Assembly (NCBI RefSeq): GCF_014648915.1
Contig: NZ_BMSA01000003.1
Span: 613,208-677,207, forward strand
Direction: 5' to 3'
Length of the DNA stretch: 64,000 nt
Origin: Streptomyces phaeofaciens
GTDB lineage: Bacteria > Actinomycetota > Actinomycetes > Streptomycetales > Streptomycetaceae
How positions within the stretch are numbered: position 1 is the first letter of the stretch; every line of letters starts with the position of its first letter. The translations under genes and the position numbers were made by a program. Positions 9,634 through 17,035 of this stretch are shown one piece after another. The notes beneath the pieces are model-generated. The model was given only the letters and a program-made list of their open reading frames with translations. It had not been told where the DNA came from and did not search any database.

Positions 9634-12600
9634 ATGCAGATCCGGCTGACCGTCGTAGACCCGACGGGCCCGCTCTCCCCCACGTCCGGCTCGGCTCCCG
9701 CGGGGGGACCTCCGGCGCGCGGTCGGGCCGCGAGCTGCGACGTGCTGGTCACGGCGCCCGCCGGCACGGCCCTGGCCGCGGTGGCGCCCGCCCTGGCCGC
9801 GGCGGTCTCCGGCGAGAGCACCGGCGGCGCGCCCGTCGTCCTGTACGCGGGCGCGGAGCGGCTCGACAGCCAGCGCTGCACGCTCGGCGAGCCCCCGCTG
9901 ATCGACGGCGCCGTACTGGCCGTGGGCGCCCCCGCCGACCCCGAACCGCACCCGGAGGTCGACGACGCCCCGGCCCGCCTGGACGTGGTCGCGGGTCCGG
10001 ACGCGGGCGGGGTCCATCTGCTGCACGGCGGCCAGGTCCGCGTCGGCCGCTCCGCCGACGCCGATGTCCCGCTCGACGACCCGGACGTCTCCCGGCTGCA
10101 CTGCGCGGTGACGCTCTCCCCCGACGGCCGGGTCACGGTCGCCGACCTCGGCTCCACCAACGGCACCACCCTCGACGGCACCCGCGTCCAGACCCGCCCG
10201 GTCCGCCTCGCCCCCGGCGCCCTGCTGCGCCTCGGCGAGTCCGCCCTGCGGCTGGCCCCGCCCGGCGGCCCGGGAGCCCGCGTGGCGACCACCCCGGACG
10301 GCGAGGGCCATGTCCGGGTGCCGTGCGGCGGGACACCGGCCGAGCGGACGCCCCCCTCCTCGCCCCCGGCCCACGCGGCGGCCCCCCGGACCGGCACGCC
10401 CCCCACCGCACCCACCGCTCCCACCACCCACGCCTACGGCACGGCCGACCTCGGCGGCTCCCCGGCCGCCCGCCGGGGGTCCGCCCACGCGAGCGGGGCC
10501 GAGCGTGGGGGAGGCCGCGCCGCCGGGCCCGACTCCGGCTCCGCGTCCGGGCCGGGACCCTTCGCCGGCCCGGAGACGTCCCTGGTGCCGGGCCAGGGCG
10601 GCGCGCCGCGCATCGAGAACCACCGGAGCACGGGCGAGCGGGGCCACCCGGCCGACCCGCGGCGCCGCGGCGCCCCGGGGGCGGCCGGCCACGACACCCA
10701 CGCCGGCCGCACCGGCGCCGGCTCCTTCACGACGCCGTACGACGACGTCCGCGGCCCGCACACCGCGCCCGCCCCACGCGATACCCCGCACCCCGCCGCT
10801 CCCCACGACGGAGCCGACCCCGACGCCCCGGACGCCGGCCGCCGCGGGGGAACGCCCCCGGGCGGTACCCACATACCGCCCGGCGAGCGCAAACGCGGCG
10901 GTCTCTCCGCCTGGGCGCGCCGGCTGACCGGCGGACGCGGCGGCACGGGGAGCCCGGCCGGCCACACGACCCACGACGAGAACGCGCCCGGGCCCGAACC
11001 GTCGGCCGCCCCGGCCCCCGCGCCGGACACCTGGCCCGACCCGGCCGCCCTGCTGCTGACCGCGCTGGGCCCGGGCCCCCGGCTGTGGGAGCGCGCCCCG
11101 GGTCACCCGGAGGCGCTCACGGTGCGGCTCGGCACGGCGGACCGGTCGGCGCCCGACGGCTCGGGCCTGCTGCCCGCCGTCCCGGTGACGGCGGATCTGC
11201 GGGAGGTCGGGGCGCTGGGCCTGGCCGGACCGCGCCCGCGGCTGTCGGGGCTGGCCCGCGCGGTACTGGCGCAGCTCGCCGCGCTGCACTCGCCGGACGC
11301 CCTGGAGATCGTCCTGATCAGCACGGACCGCGCGCGTTCCGAGCAGGAGCGCACCGCCGAGTGGTCCTGGCTGGGCTGGCTCCCCCATGTGCGCCCGGGA
11401 CACGGCCAGGACTGCCGGCTGCTGCTCGCCTTCGACCGCGACCAGGCCGCGGCCCGCGCCGACGAACTGGTCCGCCGTCTGGAGGACCAGCTGCCGGCCG
11501 ACGGTGCCCCGGACGCCGCCCACCGGCCCTCCTGGGCCCTCCCCGACGACACCGCGGACGGCTTCCCCGGTCCGTGCACCGTGCTCGTGGTGGACGGCGA
11601 CCCGGGCGCGGCCGACCTGCGGGACACGGTGGCCCGGCTGGCCGTGGCCGGTCCGCGGGCCGGCATCCATGTGCTGTACCTGGCGGAGACGCCCGCCGGC
11701 TCCCCCGCCGCCCCGGTGGCCGCGACGTACGAGGCGGCCTGCGCGGCGGCGCCCGCGTTCCGCGCGTGCGGGGCGGTCGCGCTGCTCAGCGGCGATGTGG
11801 CGACCGCGCTGCGACTGCTGCGGGTCGCGCCCGTGAACGACGGCTCGGCCGGTCCCGTGGGCCGGGGCACCCTGGCCGCCGTGGACGCGGTCTCCCCGGC
11901 CTGGGCCGAGCGGTTCGCCCGGGCCCTCGCCCCGCTGCGTCCGGACGGCGGCGGCGGTGAGCGGCCCACGCGTGTGTCGGCGCCGCTGCCCCAGTCGTCC
12001 CGGCTGCTCGACGAGCTGGGCCTGGCGCGAGCGACGCCCGCCTCCCTGATGGCCCGCTGGGCGGACGCGGCCGACGACACCGAGGCGCTCGGCGGGCGGG
12101 CCTGGGCGGTGCTCGGCGCGGGGCCGCGCGGCCCGGTCGCGGTGGACCTCACCGCCGAGGGCCCCCATCTGCTGATCGAGGGGCCGCCCGGCAGCGGGCG
12201 CACCGAACTGCTGCGGGCGGTCGTCGCCTCGCTGGCGGCCGCCGAGCGGCCCGACCGGCTGGGCATCGTCCTGATGGACGGCAGGGACACGACCGGCCAG
12301 GGCACCGGCGGCCACGGCGACGGGCTGCGGGTCTGTACCGACGTCCCGCATGTCACCACGCATCTGACCGGCAACGACCCGGTCCGGATGCGGGAGTTCG
12401 CGCAGTCGCTGAGCGCGGAGCTGAAGCGGCGGGCCGAGTTGCTGGGGCGGGTCGACTTCGCCGAGTGGCACACGCATCGCGCGGTGTCGGGCCGGATCGT
12501 TCCGCAGCGCGGCCCGCACGGACCGGCGTCGGGCACGGGCGGCGCCGCCGACATAGACGCCCCGCCCAGCTCCACGATCCGGCTGCGGCCCTCGGCGGCG

Positions 12601-13140
12601 GCCCGTCAGCGGACCGAGGCGGCGCCCCCGTTGCCCCGCCTGGTGGTGGTCGTGGACGACCTGGACGCGCTCGTCTCCCCCGCGCTCGGCTCGCCCGGCC
12701 GGCCCGCCGCGGGGTCCGTGATGCGCGCGCTGGAGGCGGTGGCCCGGGAGGGCGACCGGCTCGGTGTGCACCTGGTGGCGGCGGCCGGACCCGGGGGCCG
12801 GACGGCGGAGTCCGAGCCGGCTCGCCGGTCCACCGTGCGCATCACGCTGGAGCCGCCGGGTTCGGGCGCGGACGAACCGGCGCCGGGCCGCGGCCGGCTC
12901 AAGGGCGCCGACGGACGCCTCACGCCGTTCCAGGGCGGCCGGGTGACGGGCCGTATCCCCCGTACGGCGACCCTGCGGCCGACGGTGGTGCCGCTGGAGT
13001 GGCAGCGGATGGGCGACCCGCCCACCCGCAGGCCGGTGCGGGAGCTGGGCAACGGCCCCACCGATCTGGCCCTGTTGGCGAGCGCGCTGGAGCGGGCGGC
13101 CCGGGAGGTGGCGGCGGCCGAGGTGCCGTCGCTGCTCTGA
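9634..13140 (+). CDS. FHA-domain FtsK/SpoIIIE (EccC)-like ATPase with degenerate Walker A
   Basis: 1168 aa from ATG at 9634 (MQIRLTVVDPTGPL); the frame is open further upstream, but that part reads as untranslated leader. Order: a ubiquitin/EsaB-like N-terminal segment (about 1-120), an FHA domain (about 125-195) with GRS at 138-140, SRLH at 153-156 and GSTNGT at 173-178, a disordered Pro/Gly/Ala linker (about 225-465), and then FtsK-like ATPase modules. A Walker A-like GPPGSGRT lies at 850-857 with Arg856 where Lys is expected, and a Walker B LVVVVDDLDAL places its acidic pair at 1008-1009. The architecture resembles FHA-containing EccC/YukB proteins of type VII secretion, but no WXG100 substrate or EccB/D/E genes are nearby. 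It diverges from pkaA, so recruitment by kinase phosphorylation is a reasonable inference. Confidence 0.78.
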   Translation: MQIRLTVVDPTGPLSPTSGSAPAGGPPARGRAASCDVLVTAPAGTALAAVAPALAAAVSGESTGGAPVVLYAGAERLDSQRCTLGEPPLIDGAVLAVGAPADPEPHPEVDDAPARLDVVAGPDAGGVHLLHGGQVRVGRSADADVPLDDPDVSRLHCAVTLSPDGRVTVADLGSTNGTTLDGTRVQTRPVRLAPGALLRLGESALRLAPPGGPGARVATTPDGEGHVRVPCGGTPAERTPPSSPPAHAAAPRTGTPPTAPTAPTTHAYGTADLGGSPAARRGSAHASGAERGGGRAAGPDSGSASGPGPFAGPETSLVPGQGGAPRIENHRSTGERGHPADPRRRGAPGAAGHDTHAGRTGAGSFTTPYDDVRGPHTAPAPRDTPHPAAPHDGADPDAPDAGRRGGTPPGGTHIPPGERKRGGLSAWARRLTGGRGGTGSPAGHTTHDENAPGPEPSAAPAPAPDTWPDPAALLLTALGPGPRLWERAPGHPEALTVRLGTADRSAPDGSGLLPAVPVTADLREVGALGLAGPRPRLSGLARAVLAQLAALHSPDALEIVLISTDRARSEQERTAEWSWLGWLPHVRPGHGQDCRLLLAFDRDQAAARADELVRRLEDQLPADGAPDAAHRPSWALPDDTADGFPGPCTVLVVDGDPGAADLRDTVARLAVAGPRAGIHVLYLAETPAGSPAAPVAATYEAACAAAPAFRACGAVALLSGDVATALRLLRVAPVNDGSAGPVGRGTLAAVDAVSPAWAERFARALAPLRPDGGGGERPTRVSAPLPQSSRLLDELGLARATPASLMARWADAADDTEALGGRAWAVLGAGPRGPVAVDLTAEGPHLLIEGPPGSGRTELLRAVVASLAAAERPDRLGIVLMDGRDTTGQGTGGHGDGLRVCTDVPHVTTHLTGNDPVRMREFAQSLSAELKRRAELLGRVDFAEWHTHRAVSGRIVPQRGPHGPASGTGGAADIDAPPSSTIRLRPSAAARQRTEAAPPLPRLVVVVDDLDALVSPALGSPGRPAAGSVMRALEAVAREGDRLGVHLVAAAGPGGRTAESEPARRSTVRITLEPPGSGADEPAPGRGRLKGADGRLTPFQGGRVTGRIPRTATLRPTVVPLEWQRMGDPPTRRPVRELGNGPTDLALLASALERAAREVAAAEVPSLL

Positions 13141-13323
13141 CGGCGGCGCCCCCCGCCGCGCCGAGCGCGCGGCTCTCGCCACGTTCCTGGCCTGGAGTCA
13201 CGACGCGGTCACGATCGCCCGCTGGACACCGTACGCGTACTTGCCGACCCCGGGGACCCGGCGTAGACCAGAGCGCACGGGACAGCGCTCGGACGTTCGA
13301 CGAGGACGAAGAACGGGGCAGTG

Positions 13324-14703
13324 ATGCGCAGGACGAGCAACGCGAACCGGACACGCAGGACCGTGAAAGCAGCCGCCGCGCTCCTGACGGGAGCCCTCGC
13401 GCTCTCGCTCACCGCGTGCGGCGGCGACGACGACAAGAGCGGCGGCGACAAGAGCACCGGGCCGAAGGAGTCCGGCAGTGCTCTCACCCTCCCCGAGCTG
13501 AACGGCACGACCCTGGAGGTCGCCGCCGTCTGGACCGGCCCGGAACAGGCCAACTTCAAGAAGGTGCTGGCCGAGTTCGAGAAGCGCACCGGCGCGAAGG
13601 TGACCTTCGTGCCCGCGCAGGACCCGATCATCAACTTCCTCGGGTCGAAGATCGCGGGCGGTCAGCCGCCGGACGTGGCGATGCTTCCGCAGCCGGGCGC
13701 GATCAAGCAGGCCGTGGACAAGAAGTGGGCCAAGCCGCTCGGCGCCGAGGCCCTGAAGGAACTGCGCAAGAACTACTCCCAGGGCTGGCAGGACATCGGC
13801 AAGGTCGGCGGCGAGCAGTACGGCGTCTACTACAAGGCCGCCAACAAGTCCCTGGTCTGGTACAACGCCACGGTCTTCGAGAACGCGGGCGCGAGCGAAC
13901 CGGGCACGTGGGACGAGCTGCTGTCGACCGCTCAGACGGTCTACGACTCGGGCGTCACCCCGTTCTCGATCCCGGGCGCGGACGGCTGGCCGCTGACCGA
14001 CTGGTTCGAGAACGTGTACCTCTCCCAGGCGGGCCCCGAGAAGTACGACCAGTTGGCGAAGCACGAGATCAAGTGGACGGATCCGACGGTCAAGGAGGCC
14101 CTGACCACGCTCGCCGAGATCTGGGGCAAGAAGGACTACGTGGCGGGCGGCGCCGACGGCGCGCTCCAGACGCAGTTCCCGAACTCGGTCACCCAGACCT
14201 TCACCGGCGGCGACCAGCCCAAGGCGGCGATGGTCTACGAGGGCGACTTCGTGCAGGTCAACATCGCGCAGACGGACGCGAAGATCGGCACGGACGCGAA
14301 GGTGTTCCCGTTCCCGAAGGTCGGCGACACCGCGCCGGTGGTCTCCGGCGGGGACGCGGCGGTCGTGCTGAAGGACTCCGAGGGCGCGCAGGCGCTGGCG
14401 ACCTTCCTGGCCTCGCCGGACGCGGCGGAGATCCAGGCGAAGCTGGGCGGCTATCTCTCGCCCAACAAGAACGTCGACGTCTCCGTGTATCCGAACGACG
14501 TCCAGCGCACGATCGCAAAGGCGCTGATCGCGGCCGGTGACGACTTCCGCTTCGACATGTCCGACCAGGCCCCGCAGGCGTTCGGCGGCACGCCCGGCAA
14601 GGGCGAGTGGAAGGATCTCCAGGACTTCCTGAAGAACCCGTCGGACGTGGCCGGCATCCAGAAGAAACTGGAGTCGGACGCGGCGGCGGCCTACGGGAAC
14701 TGA
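13324..14703 (+). CDS. Sugar ABC transporter substrate-binding lipoprotein
   Basis: 459 aa from ATG at 13324 (a GTG codon directly precedes it and is an alternative). The lipoprotein signal has a twin-Arg-containing n-region, a hydrophobic core ending LALSLTAC, and Cys32 as the lipidation site, followed by a GGDDD retention-free linker. The rest fits a family-1 extracellular solute-binding protein: VAAVWTGPEQANFKKVLAEFEKRTG near residue 60, VAMLPQPG, and a C-terminal domain with YLSPNKNVD. It captures an oligosaccharide, probably a glucoside, and passes it to the two permeases immediately downstream (gap 7 bp). The substrate cannot be read from the sequence. Confidence 0.88.
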   Translation: MRRTSNANRTRRTVKAAAALLTGALALSLTACGGDDDKSGGDKSTGPKESGSALTLPELNGTTLEVAAVWTGPEQANFKKVLAEFEKRTGAKVTFVPAQDPIINFLGSKIAGGQPPDVAMLPQPGAIKQAVDKKWAKPLGAEALKELRKNYSQGWQDIGKVGGEQYGVYYKAANKSLVWYNATVFENAGASEPGTWDELLSTAQTVYDSGVTPFSIPGADGWPLTDWFENVYLSQAGPEKYDQLAKHEIKWTDPTVKEALTTLAEIWGKKDYVAGGADGALQTQFPNSVTQTFTGGDQPKAAMVYEGDFVQVNIAQTDAKIGTDAKVFPFPKVGDTAPVVSGGDAAVVLKDSEGAQALATFLASPDAAEIQAKLGGYLSPNKNVDVSVYPNDVQRTIAKALIAAGDDFRFDMSDQAPQAFGGTPGKGEWKDLQDFLKNPSDVAGIQKKLESDAAAAYGN

Positions 14704-14710
14704 CCCGGAC

Positions 14711-16036
14711 ATGCAGTCGGCCACGGGGGCCGCGAAGGCCCCCCGGCACAGGAGCGTGACCGGCACCCGCAAGACCGTGGCAGCGCTGTTCCTGCTGCCC
14801 GCCCTGGTGCTGCTGGGCGCGCTCGTGGTCTACCCCATCGGGTACTCGGTCGTGCGCAGCTTCTACGACCAGTCGGGCGACGGCTTCGCGGGCGTCGACA
14901 ACTACCAAGCCCTGTTCACCGACGACGGCATCCGCACCGCGCTGAAGAACAACGTGATCTGGGTGGTGTTCGCGCCGACGGTCGCGACCGCGCTCGGTCT
15001 GATCTTCGCGGTGCTGACCGAACGGGTGCGCTGGGGCACGGCGTTCAAGCTGGTCGTCTTCATGCCGATGGCCATCTCGATGCTCGCCGCCGGGATCATC
15101 TTCCGGCTGGTCTACGACCAGGACCCGGACAAGGGCGTCGCGAACGCGGTGTGGGTGGGCGTGCACGACACGTTCGCGGAGTCGTCGGCGTTCCCGAAGG
15201 CGCACCCGGGCCGGAAGTCGCCCCTGGTCGCCGAGAACGGCGGGTTCGTCACCGGCGCGACCGTCCGGGCCGGCGACCCGGTCGCGCTGCCGTTGGTCGG
15301 GGTCGCCCCCGACCAGCTGCCGGACGGCGCGAAGCGGGCCGTGGCGGCCCGCGCCGAGCCGGGCAAGGTCACCGGCACCACCTGGCAGGACTTCACCCGC
15401 GGCAAGGGCGTCGGCACCCTCGGCGCCCCCGACCCCGACGAGCTCGGGTACGCCGGGATGCGGATCGAGGCGGTCGAGGACGGCAAGGTGGTCGCGTCGA
15501 CGAAGGCCTCGGCCGACGGCACCTTCACCCTGCCGGCCTCGGCCGACGGGGCTCGGCTCCGGCTGCCCGCGAGCAACTTCACGGAGCCGTACAACGGCCT
15601 GGACTGGCTGGGCCCGTCCCTGGTCACGCCGGCGATCATCGGCTCGTACATCTGGATGTGGGCCGGGTTCGCGATGGTGCTGATCGCGGCGGGGCTGGCC
15701 GGGATGCCGCGTGAGCTGCTGGAGGCGGCGCGCGTGGACGGGGCGAACGAGTGGCAGGTGTTCCGCCGGGTCACGGTGCCGCTGCTCGCGCCGGTGCTCG
15801 CGGTCGTCGCCGTCACGCTGATGATCAATGTGCTGAAGGTCTTCGACCTGGTGTTCATCATCGCGCCGGGCTCCTCGCAGGACGACGCGAACGTGCTGGC
15901 GCTGGAGCTGTACCGCAAGGGCTTCGCCGAGGACCAGCCGGGCGTCGCGAGCGCGATCGCGGTGTTCCTGCTGCTGCTGGTGATCCCGGTGATGTGGTTC
16001 AACGTGCGCCGGCTGAGGCGGGAGGTGCGGCGATGA
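14711..16036 (+). CDS. Sugar ABC transporter permease with large extracytoplasmic insertion
   Basis: 441 aa, about 140 residues longer than the usual MalF/UgpA-type permease. TM1 lies at about 25-47 and further helices at about 75-130. A soluble insertion of about 165 residues (about 135-300) then interrupts the protein, ending before WLGPSLVTPAIIGSYIW. The insertion includes a beta-rich module (VEDGKVVASTKASADGTFTLP) that resembles carboxypeptidase-regulatory or Ig-like folds. The EAA coupling loop is intact: MPRELLEAARVDGANEWQVFRRV. The stop codon overlaps the next start by 4 bp (ATGA), showing translational coupling. The insertion should face outside and may dock the binding protein. Confidence 0.88.
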   Translation: MQSATGAAKAPRHRSVTGTRKTVAALFLLPALVLLGALVVYPIGYSVVRSFYDQSGDGFAGVDNYQALFTDDGIRTALKNNVIWVVFAPTVATALGLIFAVLTERVRWGTAFKLVVFMPMAISMLAAGIIFRLVYDQDPDKGVANAVWVGVHDTFAESSAFPKAHPGRKSPLVAENGGFVTGATVRAGDPVALPLVGVAPDQLPDGAKRAVAARAEPGKVTGTTWQDFTRGKGVGTLGAPDPDELGYAGMRIEAVEDGKVVASTKASADGTFTLPASADGARLRLPASNFTEPYNGLDWLGPSLVTPAIIGSYIWMWAGFAMVLIAAGLAGMPRELLEAARVDGANEWQVFRRVTVPLLAPVLAVVAVTLMINVLKVFDLVFIIAPGSSQDDANVLALELYRKGFAEDQPGVASAIAVFLLLLVIPVMWFNVRRLRREVRR

Positions 16037-16875
16037 GGGCGTGGCTGACCGACAAGGTCAACGGCGGTCTGGTCCGGGTGTTCCTGATCGTCGTCGGCCT
16101 GTTCTGGCTGGTGCCGACCGTGGGTCTGCTCGTCTCCTCCCTGCGCTCGCCCGAGGACATGAACGCGAGCGGCTGGTGGAAGGTGTTCAGCGAGCCCTCC
16201 CAGCTCACCGTCGACAGCTACCGGAAGCTGCTGGAGAACGGCGACATCACCGACTCCCTCCTCAACACGGTGCTGATCACCGTGCCGGCGACGGTCCTGG
16301 TCGTCGTCATCGGCTCGCTCGCCGGGTACGCGTTCGCGTGGATGGAGTTCCCGGGCCGGGACTGGTGGTTCCTCGCCGTGGTGGGCCTGCTGGTCGTGCC
16401 CGTGCAGGTGGCGCTGATCCCGATCGCCGAACTGTTCGGCCGGCTCGGCCTGTTCGGCTCCACGCTGGGGGTGATCCTGTTCCACGTCGGGTTCGGGCTG
16501 CCGTTCGCGGTGTTCCTGCTGCGGAACTTCTTCGCGGAGATCCCCCGGGAACTGCTGGAGGCGGCCCGGCTGGACGGGGCGGGTGAACTGCGGCTGTTCT
16601 TCCGGGTCGTGATGCCGCTGGGCGGGCCGGCCATCGCCAGCCTGGGCATCTTCCAGTTCCTGTGGGTGTGGAACGACATGCTGGTGGCACTGGTGTTCAC
16701 CGACGCCGACAGCCAGCCGATCACGGTCGCCCTCCAGACACAGGTACGCCAGTTCGGCAACAACATCGACGTGCTGGCGCCGGGCGCGTTCATCTCGATG
16801 GTGATCCCGCTGGCCGTGTTCTTCGCGTTCCAGCGGCAGTTCGTGTCCGGGGTGATGGCCGGAGCCGTCAAATAG
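16033..16875 (+). CDS. Sugar ABC transporter permease (MalG/UgpE-type)
   Basis: 280 aa, normal family length, with six predicted TM helices. The EAA loop is IPRELLEAARLDGAGELRLFFRVVMP, followed by the conserved FQFLWVWNDMLVALVF helix and the C-terminal RQFVSGVMAGAVK, a very common ending for carbohydrate permeases. It starts inside the stop of the preceding permease gene. No ATPase gene follows; a GC-rich hairpin closes the operon. In Streptomyces such transporters usually borrow the shared ATPase MsiK encoded elsewhere, which is the likely situation here (inference). Confidence 0.93.
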   Translation: MRAWLTDKVNGGLVRVFLIVVGLFWLVPTVGLLVSSLRSPEDMNASGWWKVFSEPSQLTVDSYRKLLENGDITDSLLNTVLITVPATVLVVVIGSLAGYAFAWMEFPGRDWWFLAVVGLLVVPVQVALIPIAELFGRLGLFGSTLGVILFHVGFGLPFAVFLLRNFFAEIPRELLEAARLDGAGELRLFFRVVMPLGGPAIASLGIFQFLWVWNDMLVALVFTDADSQPITVALQTQVRQFGNNIDVLAPGAFISMVIPLAVFFAFQRQFVSGVMAGAVK

Positions 16876-16903
16876 GCGGCGCGGGCCATCAGCAACGACG
16901 TGA

Positions 16904-16930
16904 GGGGCGGGCCGGACACCGGTCCGCCCC
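16904..16930. terminator. Terminator of the sugar ABC operon
   Basis: A 12-bp GC-rich stem (GGGGCGGGCCGG / CCGGTCCGCCCC, one mismatch) with a three-base loop, 28 bp after the permease stop. No U-tract. Confidence 0.7.
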
Positions 16931-17035
16931 CACGAGTTCACCGCATGTCCCCCGAATGCCGTACGAACCGTAACCAACTCACTCCATCGGCCGTTCCCGG
17001 GCAAGGCCCTGCCCGTGCCGACCCATGGATGCCCC

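Noticed and set aside
9346..13182. Long minus-strand frame opposite the FHA/FtsK gene
   Set aside because: The translation is Arg/Gly/Ala-rich without motifs, while the plus strand encodes recognisable FHA and ATPase signatures; rejected as a GC artefact.
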